This document shows, in pieces, positions 42,398-50,737 of a stretch of DNA of 64,000 bases; within the stretch, counting starts at the first letter, position 1; every line of letters begins with the position of its first letter. The DNA is taken from assembly GCA_039619475.1 (NCBI GenBank), contig CM077116.1:31693183-31757182 (forward strand), given 5' to 3'. The notes beneath the pieces are model-generated. The model had not been told where the DNA came from, did not search any database, and saw only the letters and a program-made list of their open reading frames with translations. Position numbers and translations under genes: made by a program. This DNA is from Icerya purchasi (Eukaryota > Arthropoda > Insecta > Hemiptera > Monophlebidae).

Positions 42398-43106
42398 AGT
42401 AGCATATATATATATGTTCTGGCGCACAAAGGATGCCGCCAGCACCCATAGCACCCATAGCACCCAAGAGTCATTCTCAGAGGCGAAATTTCACCTTATT
42501 GTCTTGATTAATTCGGAAAATTAACCTAATTAATAGTATCAGAGGTCAAAAACTAACCCGAATACCCCGATTATTGCAGAAAATTAACCCAATTAAGGGT
42601 CCCAAGCACCCATGTGTCCCTAATTAATTACGCAATCAATTTAATCGTTGAATTATTAATTATGCAATCAATTTAATCGTTGAATTATTAATTATGCAAT
42701 CAATTTAATCGTTGAATTATTAATTATGCAATCAATTTAATCGTTGAATTATTAATTATGCAATCAATTTAATCGTTGAATTATTAATTATGCAATCAAT
42801 TTAATCGTTGAATTATTAATTATGCAATCAATTTAATCGTTGAATTATTAATTATGCAATCAATTTAATCGTTGAATTATTAGAAAGTTAATCCAAGTCC
42901 CCCGCTCGCCCCATCACAACTGTCGCCACCGCAATAGCCGCCGCAAAAGCGCACGCGCCGTTCCCGCGCACGCGTCGATCGCTCGCGCTACCGCGAAAAT
43001 GCTTCTCTCATAACGCTACATCCAAATGCTAACGCCATAGCTGAAAACGGATCTTAACGTTCTTATACTTTCTATTCCAGTCTATGCCTTATTACGGAAC
43101 CACACC
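42398..43106. repeat. Polinton left terminal inverted repeat (~709 bp)
   Basis: It is an inverted copy of 62086-62845. From outside inward it holds (TA)n, GCACCCATAGCACCCATAG, an AATTAACC-rich stretch, eight 32-bp tandem repeats and a CG-rich segment (~42900-43020), then ACGGAACCACACC at the inner limit. The two repeats differ mainly in tandem copy number and a small indel near 42935. Confidence 0.93.
42628..42885. repeat. 32-bp tandem repeats in left TIR, 8 copies
   Basis: The unit ATGCAATCAATTTAATCGTT...ATTATTAATT repeats every 32 bases without spacers; the first copy has ACGCAATC. The right TIR has 10 copies of the same unit. There are no unique spacers, so this is not a CRISPR array. Confidence 0.95.
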
Positions 43107-43319
43107 ATGCATATACATAATAACACAAATACACTCATACTCAAATAATAAAGAGTACACTTTTTTTCTTTTTCATATATTTTTTTATTTTTCAAAATCT
43201 TTTTACAATGTTTTTTCTCGCGAAATATATAACGCATGTAAACTTTATTACAATATAATATGATAATAATAAATATTTTCACATATTTACATTTCTTATT
43301 TCATAAATTTAAGATTAAT
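43107..43319. other. Spacer inside the Polinton left end
   Basis: AT-rich; I see no gene. Read on the minus strand it would hold the 3' UTR of the coiled-coil gene. Confidence 0.5.
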
Positions 43320-44201
43320 TTAAAATCTCGATTTTACAATTGTTGATAAGAAATTATTAACTTCTGTTTCTATTAAATCCTTACGTTCCTTACGTTGAAC
43401 AGTCGAATCAATATCACGTAACCGTTCGGTTAATTCATTAGCTTTTGCGGCTAATTGAATCGTATCTACTGCACGATATACTTTTTCCTTTTTAATTTCT
43501 TCACGAAGATTATCAATGTCATTCTTAAAATGTTTTTCTACTTCTTCACGAACCTTATCATTCGATTCCTTAAAACGCTTTTCTATTTCTTCACGCTGTT
43601 TATCCATTATTTCCTTAGTAATATATTTATCCAATAATACGCTCACTTTTCCATTTAATTCATTTATTAAACCTCCGAATATTTGAATTGTGCTTTTCTC
43701 ATCATTTTCATGTTTTGAAAATCGTGTAGATATCGAAGAAAGATCACTCGAAACCGTATTTAATTTATCCGATAGTTTGTTAATTCGATCTTCGTACGTT
43801 GAAAACTTAAATATTGTATCATCTTTTAATTTTGCTACTTCGTCACTCACCAAATCAATATTACCCGTATGAATCTTGATTTTCATAATATTATCGCTAA
43901 TTTTAACATCTAAATCTTTATGCACAAACATAATTTGAGCGTGTAATGCGGCATTTTTTTCCGTAACAAGCGAATTTAACTGCTCTACTTTTTCACGTAC
44001 ATCACGTATTTCCGCAGCTGTGAGAGTTTTCATCTGTTTATAAGATACAACTTCAGATTCTGAAGGCTCTCGATAGATCGTACTAACATTCAATAATCGT
44101 TTTCCTTTAAAATTATAATTTCCGCTAGAATCTAATTCAATCGCTGTCGGCGCTCCAGAACCACCTTCTGGCATATATTTACCGCTCTTGTGAAGTGGCA
44201 T
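43320..44201 (-). CDS. Polinton coiled-coil protein, unassigned
   Basis: 293 residues, ATG at 44201, ending TAA at 43320. The N-terminal ~50 residues are Gly/Ser-rich (MPLHKSGKYMPEGGSGAPTA) with a short beta-like stretch (LDSSGNYNFKGKRLLNV). The rest is nearly continuous coiled coil (EIRDVREKVEQLNSL; NKLSDKLNTVSSDLSSISTR; REEIEKRFKESNDKVREEVE). No enzyme motif or membrane segment is seen. A beta-containing head on a long coiled-coil shaft would fit a fibre, spike or scaffold protein; that is inference. It lies 11 bases after the integrase stop on the same strand, so the two may share a transcript. Confidence 0.7.
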   Translation of the reverse strand: MPLHKSGKYMPEGGSGAPTAIELDSSGNYNFKGKRLLNVSTIYREPSESEVVSYKQMKTLTAAEIRDVREKVEQLNSLVTEKNAALHAQIMFVHKDLDVKISDNIMKIKIHTGNIDLVSDEVAKLKDDTIFKFSTYEDRINKLSDKLNTVSSDLSSISTRFSKHENDEKSTIQIFGGLINELNGKVSVLLDKYITKEIMDKQREEIEKRFKESNDKVREEVEKHFKNDIDNLREEIKKEKVYRAVDTIQLAAKANELTERLRDIDSTVQRKERKDLIETEVNNFLSTIVKSRF

Positions 44202-44212
44202 TATGTAGTCTG

Positions 44213-45196
44213 CTAAATATTTACTAAAACTTTATTATCGATCCAGGAATTTTCCGAACTCGGGAATCCTAACCACTTAACTAATGATTTTCCGCCTCGT
44301 CGTTGAATAACACGTTCAATTAAATATACGTCGGGATAGGATGTTTTTTGTAATTCTTCAGCATAAAAAGTACCAACTAACAATTTACCAGTTCTATCTT
44401 TTAACGTATACGTCATAGGGAAAGTAGAATTCACCGTATTTATAGTAAATAATTCACCAGTCCAGTTAGGAGTATAACCTTTCTCCAATAATGTTTTAAC
44501 TTTACTAATACGAACTACATCACCAACTTTAAATTTTTTCGATTCACTCGGGGTAGAGAAGCGATCGGTTGCTTTACTACATTCCCTCGCAATATTTTCA
44601 GCAACTTGTCTTTCAACGTTCTTATTTACATCAGCAGGCGCAAATTTTATCGTGCGATGTATTTTCGCATTATATTTTCGGGTAAGTTCTGGCAAAACTT
44701 GTAACCAACGTTTATTACGATTAACGGTAAATTCTTTCCATATCCAATTCTTTATCGTACGATTAAAACGTTCCACAATACTCGCTTTAAGTGGCGAATG
44801 AGTACTGTATAAATTAATATTATATCGATTTAAAACAGCTCGTACTTGAGGATTATAAAATTCTGTACCCTGATCTGTTTGTAAATGTTTAGGAGGTTCA
44901 ACACTTCTTTTAGTTAAAATTTTTTCAAATGCTTTAGCAATTATCGGACCGCTTTTTTTCTTTATAGGAATGGTCCACGCATATTTAGAAAATGTATTTA
45001 TTACGGTTAATATAAATTTATTTCCTTGATTGAATCGTGCGTATTGCGTCATATCGATCAAGTCAGCTTGCCATAAATCGTTTAATCCTAAAATCTGTAC
45101 ACATCGTGTCTGATAACGTTTTCGCGCAGGTTTATGAAGTTCATCGGCTATACCGCGTTGTAATGATTTCGATGTAGATACTTGTTTTGTAGACAT
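44213..45196 (-). CDS. Polinton integrase (retroviral type, chromodomain)
   Basis: 327 residues. The DDE core shows Asp 45 (LWQADLIDMTQ), Asp 108 (HLQTDQGTEFYNP) and Glu 142 (SIVERFNRTIKN), spaced D-x33-E. It is followed by an SH3-like segment (FKVGDVVRISK...GYTPNWTGELFTI) and a C-terminal chromodomain (YLIERVIQRRGGKSLVKWLG). Polinton integrases insert the linear element DNA and leave 6-bp duplications, as seen here. The chromodomain may direct integration to methylated-histone chromatin. A zinc-binding N-terminus is not obvious. The gene is intact and lies 9 bases downstream of the 319-aa gene in the leftward block. Confidence 0.95.
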   Translation of the reverse strand: MSTKQVSTSKSLQRGIADELHKPARKRYQTRCVQILGLNDLWQADLIDMTQYARFNQGNKFILTVINTFSKYAWTIPIKKKSGPIIAKAFEKILTKRSVEPPKHLQTDQGTEFYNPQVRAVLNRYNINLYSTHSPLKASIVERFNRTIKNWIWKEFTVNRNKRWLQVLPELTRKYNAKIHRTIKFAPADVNKNVERQVAENIARECSKATDRFSTPSESKKFKVGDVVRISKVKTLLEKGYTPNWTGELFTINTVNSTFPMTYTLKDRTGKLLVGTFYAEELQKTSYPDVYLIERVIQRRGGKSLVKWLGFPSSENSWIDNKVLVNI

Positions 45197-45205
45197 CTTT
45201 TTTAA

Positions 45206-46165
45206 TCAGTATGGTAGTTGAATGTATCCTTCTTCAGCCAACTCTTCCTCGATCGCTAAAATTTCGTTATCTACACCGGTATTACCACTTTGCTTAGATG
45301 CGTGTAGTAATTGCAATCGTTCAACTAATTCATTCGGATCATTCCAGTATTCGACACGTTGATTTCCGAGACTTACTCTAGCATCGACATTATTATATAT
45401 ACGTTTCCTCTTTACATTCAAATGATTTTTGTAATAGCCTTCTCCTCGGTGCTCGCTAGTTCGAAACATTGGTCGAATTATATTCTTATATTTCGTAGTG
45501 GGAAGACCTTTCAATTTGCCATCGGAACGTAAATGAGCTCCCGTAAATTCCAGTAATTGTTTATATATTTCCAAATCATCGTTAGTATATTCGTTCTTAT
45601 CTACTTTCGTCTCCAATAGTAAATGCATTAGACCCTCGGTGTATGGGAATTTCACATGGTTATTCCCTTTTCCTAAATATATTTCTCCGCGATTTTTGTT
45701 CCACGAAATTGTTGTTGTACCCAACATATACTCATCGGTAGCGGGATTATACTTTATTCCATAAAATAAGTCTTTAGGCATAGGAGCATCTCCGTCAATA
45801 CGAAAAGAACCCATTTCACTTAGATTAAATGAATCAAATTTTATTTCTTCATCTGCATCCGTAGTTTTATCTTTCCTGGGAGTACTATGTATCATTTTTT
45901 GTTCTACAGCTGGAGAATCGGTTATTGTATCGGCATCCTTTATCCTTCTTTTAGGTTTTTGTAATGCTTTTCGAATCTCCGACAATGGTTTCGTAATAGG
46001 TTCAAGCACTATCGCTGAAGTATTTGTAATGGATTTGCTCTCTGTCTTTAACGTATTATATTTATTCATTATATCAGCACGTATTTTTTCTAATTCCGTT
46101 TTAAGTTGTAATTCATCTTCGAAATTTCTTTTAACGCTATTCATCGCCATCTTTTTCGTCTTCAA
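45206..46165 (-). CDS. Conserved Polinton protein (DUF8207-like)
   Basis: 319 residues; I do not know its function. The N-terminal ~100 residues are charged with a coiled coil (EDELQLKTELEKIRADIMN) and a low-complexity Pro/Thr/Lys segment. A globular domain follows (DLFYGIKYNPATDEYMLG, NRGEIYLGKGNNHVKFPYTE, LPTTKYKNIIRPM) that recalls a domain in many uncharacterised insect proteins beside Polinton genes. The tail is acidic (EEELAEEGYIQLPY). Its start overlaps the ATPase end by 29 bases, which suggests co-expression and a role in packaging or capsid assembly. Confidence 0.75.
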   Translation of the reverse strand: MKTKKMAMNSVKRNFEDELQLKTELEKIRADIMNKYNTLKTESKSITNTSAIVLEPITKPLSEIRKALQKPKRRIKDADTITDSPAVEQKMIHSTPRKDKTTDADEEIKFDSFNLSEMGSFRIDGDAPMPKDLFYGIKYNPATDEYMLGTTTISWNKNRGEIYLGKGNNHVKFPYTEGLMHLLLETKVDKNEYTNDDLEIYKQLLEFTGAHLRSDGKLKGLPTTKYKNIIRPMFRTSEHRGEGYYKNHLNVKRKRIYNNVDARVSLGNQRVEYWNDPNELVERLQLLHASKQSGNTGVDNEILAIEEELAEEGYIQLPY

Positions 46166-46859
46166 TCACTATAAACTCATCGAAACCACGACGAAACCGT
46201 CCTTTATATAGTTCGCTCTCCTTATCAATCACCAAGAAACCGTGTTTATTCTTCCAACATGTTTTACAAATTTTTTTAAAAGTCTTAAACGGACACATAC
46301 CATTAACATGTTCATCGTATATATGTCGTATATTTATATCATCTTGAGCAAATACAAGTATGAAATTAGCATTATCTCGTATCATATGTTTAGGAATCAT
46401 TACATACGTTTGACACAAGTAGAAACAATCTACATTTTTATGTCGACCCATTGAAAAATATTGTTGTACAACAGGTTGAACTCTGCACGTCGGTATATCA
46501 TCAAATATAAATATCGAATTTGGATTAATCGTGTCAGGCGTTATTAAATTTAGATCATCGGCAAATGTTTGATAACCAATCTTAGGCGTAGACTTGTATA
46601 TCGTATCTAACAATTTATATTTCGGTTGATATAAAGAAGTACTATATATGTAGACATTTTCATATCGTAATCCATTCGAATGTGTTAATAATGTAAATAA
46701 CGAATTTGTTTTTCCACACCCGCTCGGACCAATAATTAAACATCTTATATTATTAGGAAACAATGAACCGTGTTTATTACGTACTGATACATCGCTAGGT
46801 TCTACCAATGACAACGCGTTATTTATAGGCAATATTGTTGACTGCTTTTCAATTTTCAT
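46137..46859 (-). CDS. Polinton FtsK/HerA-type genome-packaging ATPase (A32-like)
   Basis: 240 residues. Walker A is IIGPSGCGKTNS (G44-T51), Walker B is NSIFIFDDIPT (about 114-124), and a sensor-like segment is FYLCQTYVMIPKHMIRDNA. The C-terminal acidic tail (EDEKDGDE) overlaps the next gene. The family pumps viral DNA into preformed capsids in adintovirus/virophage/Polinton-like viruses, so its presence with capsid genes supports virion formation. Its start is 128 bases from the divergent PLA2 gene. The size matches the family; it appears intact. Confidence 0.94.
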   Translation of the reverse strand: MKIEKQSTILPINNALSLVEPSDVSVRNKHGSLFPNNIRCLIIGPSGCGKTNSLFTLLTHSNGLRYENVYIYSTSLYQPKYKLLDTIYKSTPKIGYQTFADDLNLITPDTINPNSIFIFDDIPTCRVQPVVQQYFSMGRHKNVDCFYLCQTYVMIPKHMIRDNANFILVFAQDDINIRHIYDEHVNGMCPFKTFKKICKTCWKNKHGFLVIDKESELYKGRFRRGFDEFIVIEDEKDGDE

Positions 46860-46987
46860 TATAGCTTATTTATTCACTTAATAAACGATAATAACAACAA
46901 CTAAAAAGTATAAATACACGTTTATACGCAGGTAAAACTCGTAGAATTTAGTGAAAAAAAGTATATATATAGAAAAATAATTTTGAA
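46860..46987. promoter_or_regulatory. Divergent promoter region of the Polinton
   Basis: 128 bases separate the leftward ATPase start from the rightward PLA2 start. TATAAATA at 46909-46916 and TATATATAG at 46962-46970 are candidate TATA boxes for the rightward genes; AT-rich elements also serve the other strand. The arrangement suggests coordinated expression of packaging and capsid genes. Confidence 0.5.
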
Positions 46988-47860
46988 ATGGCGAGAAGAC
47001 AAAGAAAGCAACGAAACGTTAAAGCGTTAAAAAAGAATAAAAAGTGCGGTCGCGGTATCGGTACTGTATTAAATAGAGTTATAGATAAGCTTCCATTGCA
47101 ATTACATTATCCAGGCTATAATTATTTAGGACCCGGTACAAAGTTAGATCGTCAACTAAGTCGCGGTATAACCGGTATAAACCCGCTGGATGAGGCTGCA
47201 AAAGAACACGATATAGCATATAGCAAATATTCAGATAATAAAAATCGTGCTGAAGCGGATAGAATATTAGAAAATAAAGCTTGGGAACGTGTTAAAGCAT
47301 CAGATAGCAGTTTCGGTGAGAAAGCAGCTGCCTGGATTACAACAAACGCTATGAAAGTAAAACGTAAATTAGGCGGTGCATATCGTCGTCGCAGTAAAAA
47401 ACAAGCGGGGAAACGAAAAACCAAATCAAAATCTTCGAAAGGAAAAAATTTATATTTCAGAGATGTGTTAAATGTGGCACGGAAAGCAGTTCGTAAAGAA
47501 AAAACCCTCCGAGGACGGATGAAAAGAGCGATTAAAGCGGTTAAAAAGTTAAATCCTACAGTAGCTGATAGTGAAAATGTTCGAATTATTCCGATTAACA
47601 AAACCGGAGGAGCTCTTCCACTTATACCGTTATTGGCTGGTATTGCTACATTAGGAGGAATTTCATCATCTGTATCATCAATAGCAAAAGCGGTGAAAGA
47701 TGTAAATGAAGCTAGAAAAAGTTTTAAATCAGGCAAAGGTCTACAAATTGATAAAAAGATTGGGAAAGGTCTTTATCTACGCCCGTACAGAAGCGGTCTT
47801 GGTCTATATTTAGCTCCATATAGCGGTAACGCGAGACGTAATCAGTTTTTTCGAGGTTAA
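46988..47860 (+). CDS. Parvovirus-type phospholipase A2 / minor virion protein
   Basis: 290 residues. After a basic leader (RRQRKQRNVKALKKNKK) comes a PLA2 domain: calcium loop NYLGPGTKLD (45-54) and catalytic DEAAKEHDIAY with His 74 and Asp 75, as in the VP1-unique region of parvoviruses. A Lys/Arg-rich nuclear-localisation-like linker follows (~130-180), then a hydrophobic stretch (LPLIPLLAGIATLGGI, ~212-227) and a Gly/Tyr/Arg-rich end (LYLRPYRSGLGLYLAPYSG). In parvoviruses the PLA2 lets particles leave endosomes; the hydrophobic and basic end recalls adenovirus minor core/cement proteins. Both comparisons support a virion protein acting at cell entry. The protein is intact; role by inference. 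Confidence 0.85.
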   Translation: MARRQRKQRNVKALKKNKKCGRGIGTVLNRVIDKLPLQLHYPGYNYLGPGTKLDRQLSRGITGINPLDEAAKEHDIAYSKYSDNKNRAEADRILENKAWERVKASDSSFGEKAAAWITTNAMKVKRKLGGAYRRRSKKQAGKRKTKSKSSKGKNLYFRDVLNVARKAVRKEKTLRGRMKRAIKAVKKLNPTVADSENVRIIPINKTGGALPLIPLLAGIATLGGISSSVSSIAKAVKDVNEARKSFKSGKGLQIDKKIGKGLYLRPYRSGLGLYLAPYSGNARRNQFFRG

Positions 47861-48254
47861 TTCTATACCTAGCAATAGAGCGTTAACAAATTTCGATATT
47901 TTATTTTACGCGAAAAAATTACGAGTTCCAAATTTTAGAGGAGTTTACGATCGTGATGGACTGCCTACCAAACCTAAGAAAAATGAGTGTGCGATTGTTA
48001 ATATGGATTCGCGAAAAGGTCCAGGAACTCATTGGACCGCCTACAGAAAATATGGTAGTCGTGCAGAATATTTCGATAGTTATGGAAATTTATCTCCCTC
48101 CGCAGAGGTAGTTAAATATTTACGTAAATACGATTCAAAGATCGATATTCTATACAACAGACGTGCGTATCAACGCTATAATTCAGTTAATTGCGGAGAA
48201 CTATGTTTGAGATTTCTTACAAATACGTTACCTACCCCATTTGGCGTTCGATGA
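47814..48254 (+). CDS. Adenovirus-type (C5/Ulp1-like) maturation protease, start uncertain
   Basis: The frame is open from 47814 to the TGA at 48254. Homology-like sequence starts near 47871 (RALTNFDILFYAKKLRVPNF). The candidate catalytic residues are His in GPGTHWTAY, Asp in EYFDSYG and Cys in SVNCGELCLRFL, with the usual spacing of Polinton proteases. No ATG exists before the conserved start; the first in-frame ATG (48003) would remove the N-terminal third. The frame overlaps the PLA2 end by ~47 bases in another frame. Initiation at a non-AUG codon, a frameshift from the PLA2 gene, splicing, or a lost start are all possible. The enzyme would cleave virion precursors. Confidence 0.8.
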   Translation, partial: LHIAVTRDVISFFEVNSIPSNRALTNFDILFYAKKLRVPNFRGVYDRDGLPTKPKKNECAIVNMDSRKGPGTHWTAYRKYGSRAEYFDSYGNLSPSAEVVKYLRKYDSKIDILYNRRAYQRYNSVNCGELCLRFLTNTLPTPFGVR

Positions 48255-48407
48255 TGTATTCATTAGTATATAAGTACGAGTGATTGTAATTTTTTTCGAT
48301 TATTGTAGATATTAGTTTTTTAATTTTTGAATACAATATTTAAAAAAAAAAAAAAAAAAATAGTTTGTGTTATTATTTTGTATCAATTTGTATAAACCGA
48401 TACCGTC
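48255..48407. other. Intergenic, T- and A-rich
   Basis: An A-run at 48342-48360 precedes the minor capsid gene; a TATA-like TATATAAGT lies at ~48268. Nothing else is seen. Confidence 0.4.
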
Positions 48408-49118
48408 ATGTCATACTTATTTCAGTTAAGTGGTAAAAAAGGTAATTTGACCAGTAATGTGTATCCACCGTTATTATTAGCAAATAATCGTCAATGGAGT
48501 ATCGGGCTAGTATCGTTAACGACATACCATTCTATACATAATATCACGTCGGAATGCAATACATTGTATTATTATGATTCTGCTTTGGCAGTAAAAAGAA
48601 ACGAACCCCCGAAATCTATTACATTACCTAGCGGATGTTATGAAGTGGAAGACGTAGAGCAATATTTACGAGAACATTTAGATGATAGTATTATTATAAA
48701 AGGCGATGAACGAACGTTAAAGTGCGTTATACAGAGTAAATATTACATAAAATTTACTGGACCGCGGAGTATTGCTCCATTATTAGGTTTTGATGATGTG
48801 ACAAATGTTTTATCACCACAAATGAATCATACAAGTCCTAATACAGTACAGATTACACCGATAAATATATTAAATGTGTATTGCAATATAGCAACAGGCG
48901 GATATACAAATGGAGTATCGTCTCATCTCATTTATAGTTTTCCTTTAAATATAGCACCAGGATATAAGATTTCTGAAAATCCGAAAACAATCATTTATTT
49001 ACCTGTAAGTACGGATCACATATCGGAGTTAAATGTATATATAAAGGATCAAAACGGGAATATCGTTGATTTTGCTAGTGAAGATTTAATTATAAATTTA
49101 CATCTAACTAGTTCCTGA
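48408..49118 (+). CDS. Polinton minor capsid (penton-like) protein
   Basis: 236 residues, ATG at 48408. The sequence is beta-rich throughout (SYLFQLSGKKGNLTSNVYPP at the start; TIIYLPVSTDHISELNVYIK near the end), in keeping with the single jelly-roll penton protein that Polintons, virophages and adenoviruses share. No enzyme motif, signal peptide or membrane segment is visible. It stands between the protease and major capsid genes, the typical Polinton order. Family membership is from general likeness and position, not from a catalytic signature. The product would occupy the icosahedral vertices. The frame is intact. Confidence 0.83.
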   Translation: MSYLFQLSGKKGNLTSNVYPPLLLANNRQWSIGLVSLTTYHSIHNITSECNTLYYYDSALAVKRNEPPKSITLPSGCYEVEDVEQYLREHLDDSIIIKGDERTLKCVIQSKYYIKFTGPRSIAPLLGFDDVTNVLSPQMNHTSPNTVQITPINILNVYCNIATGGYTNGVSSHLIYSFPLNIAPGYKISENPKTIIYLPVSTDHISELNVYIKDQNGNIVDFASEDLIINLHLTSS

Positions 49119-49151
49119 TCTTAATTAAAAGTATATTAGTATCAATTTAAA

Positions 49152-49310
49152 ATGCCGTTCATATACACTAATAGAAGTATATATAAACCTGTTCAAACAC
49201 CGTTTCAAGCTGAAGAAAATTATATAAATAGAGGAAAAAAGAAAAAATTGTTGAGTAGAAAAAGTATTAGTGTACTAAAGTCGTTGGGTTACAACGTGTT
49301 GATTAAGTAA
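49152..49310 (+). CDS. Small basic protein (52 aa) before the major capsid gene
   Basis: ATG at 49152, TAA at 49308-49310. N-terminal Tyr/Thr-rich part (MPFIYTNRSIYKPVQTPF), then a Lys cluster (RGKKKKLLSRK) and a C-terminal hydrophobic turn (VLKSLGYNVLIK). The position between minor and major capsid genes and its basic character suggest a DNA-binding core peptide or capsid cement; neither is proven. It lies 33 bases after the minor capsid gene and 28 bases before the major capsid gene, so it is probably co-transcribed with them. Confidence 0.6.
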   Translation: MPFIYTNRSIYKPVQTPFQAEENYINRGKKKKLLSRKSISVLKSLGYNVLIK

Positions 49311-49338
49311 GAAAAACATTAGTTTTATTTAGTTTACA

Positions 49339-50574
49339 ATGGAACATATATTACAAATTGATTCTGCAAATGCAGTTATTGACGAAACAATAGCAGCTTA
49401 CGAAATACATACACATAAACCGTATGCGAGTTCAAGATTTGGTCCTGGCGATGAAATACGTATACCAGTTCAGCAAAAAGATGTTATTACTTTACCATCG
49501 GAAAGTTATTTACTTCTACAAGGTACAGTTTCACCGTCAGTAGATTTTTCAATGAATGGACCTTTATTTCTATTCACAGAGCTACGCTACGAAATTAATG
49601 GAACTATCATAGAATGTGTGCGGCAACCGGGAATTACAACTCTTGTACGTAGATTATTATGTTCGAAGAATATCAAATCAGATTACAATTACAGTACATG
49701 CGCTCTAAATACAGAAGAATTGAAAGTATTTACACGAGAAGTGACTGATACATCAAGCCCTTCAACATCATCAGGTTCTGGAGCTAAATTGATGTTGGAA
49801 TTTCAATTTATTATCCCTTTACGCTACATATTCAGTTTTGCGGAAGATTACAGACGTGCAATTGTACACGCAACACAAGAAATTATTCTCATCCGTGCAA
49901 ACAATGACAAAAATGGATTTACTGCAACAGCTGATAAAGCAATTAATGTAACATTTCAAACCGTCGCCTGGCAACTGCCTTTTGTTAAACTGAGTGATCG
50001 AGCAAAAATATCTTTACTTAATCGAATAAAGAAGATAAAGCAAGCACCTATACAGTTTAGAGCGTGGACTCTTTCGCATCAACCATCTCTGCCCACTATT
50101 TCCGAGCATAGCTGGGTTATCAAATCAACTTCGACTGTAGAACGTCCTCGCTTCATCATTATTGGATTCCAGACGAATAAACAAAATGATTTAACCAAAG
50201 ATGTCTCTACATTTGATCACATTAATGTAACTGAGATTTGCGCATATATAAATTCAACAAGATATCCTTACGAAGTGATGAATTTAGATTTTGAACGGAA
50301 AAGATTTGGTAATCTATACATGTTATATGCGAATTTTCAAACAATGTATTATGGAAAGGATCCACCGCATCCGGCAGTTAGTGTAGATTCATTTCTCAGT
50401 AAATATCCGCTTTTTATTATACCGTGTAATTTTCAAAATGAACTCTTAAATGACGGTAGTCCGCTACAGATTAGAGTAGATTTTAAGACCCACGATAACG
50501 TACCTGCAAACACCTCATGTTATGCTGTTATAATACACGATAAATCAACCAGTTATAATGTGCTGGAATTGTAA
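49339..50574 (+). CDS. Polinton major capsid protein (double jelly-roll)
   Basis: 411 residues, ATG at 49339, TAA at 50574. The N-terminal region (SRFGPGDEIRIPVQQKDVIT, PSESYLLLQGTVSP) and the pair of beta-rich halves fit the double jelly-roll fold of Polinton, virophage and adenovirus-lineage major capsids. A Ser/Thr-rich loop (DTSSPSTSSGSGAK, ~137-150) lies between strands. The second half contains AWTLSHQPSLPT and YEVMNLDFERKRFG. The trimer would form the hexagonal capsomers. Length is a little short compared with many family members (~450-650). The frame is intact; a polyadenylation-type AATAAA follows at ~50690. Confidence 0.88.
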   Translation: MEHILQIDSANAVIDETIAAYEIHTHKPYASSRFGPGDEIRIPVQQKDVITLPSESYLLLQGTVSPSVDFSMNGPLFLFTELRYEINGTIIECVRQPGITTLVRRLLCSKNIKSDYNYSTCALNTEELKVFTREVTDTSSPSTSSGSGAKLMLEFQFIIPLRYIFSFAEDYRRAIVHATQEIILIRANNDKNGFTATADKAINVTFQTVAWQLPFVKLSDRAKISLLNRIKKIKQAPIQFRAWTLSHQPSLPTISEHSWVIKSTSTVERPRFIIIGFQTNKQNDLTKDVSTFDHINVTEICAYINSTRYPYEVMNLDFERKRFGNLYMLYANFQTMYYGKDPPHPAVSVDSFLSKYPLFIIPCNFQNELLNDGSPLQIRVDFKTHDNVPANTSCYAVIIHDKSTSYNVLEL

Positions 50575-50737
50575 ATGAATGCAGGTCTGATATTTTTAGT
50601 TTTAGTATTAAGTTGAATGTGTTCGAGTAATGTTGTTTAAAGTCTAAGTTAAATTTTTGTTTTACATGATTTTATTTATTTTTAATTTAATAAAGTTTTT
50701 TATTTCGTAAAGTTTTCTCTTTCTGTTTTCCACTACA

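Noticed and set aside
42628..42885. CRISPR-like regular repeats of 32 bp
   Set aside because: The units are contiguous with no unique spacers and lie in the Polinton TIR; this is a minisatellite.
43455..43872. Plus-strand Phe-rich frames opposite the coiled-coil gene
   Set aside because: Antisense shadows of the 43320-44201 coding region.
47152..47736. 194-aa minus-strand frame opposite the PLA2 gene
   Set aside because: Ala/Phe/Leu-rich shadow of a Lys-rich coding sequence.
46988..47860. Endogenous parvovirus insertion (PLA2 domain)
   Set aside because: No parvoviral capsid or NS1 sequence is present; the gene is inside the Polinton capsid block with Polinton-like strand and spacing.
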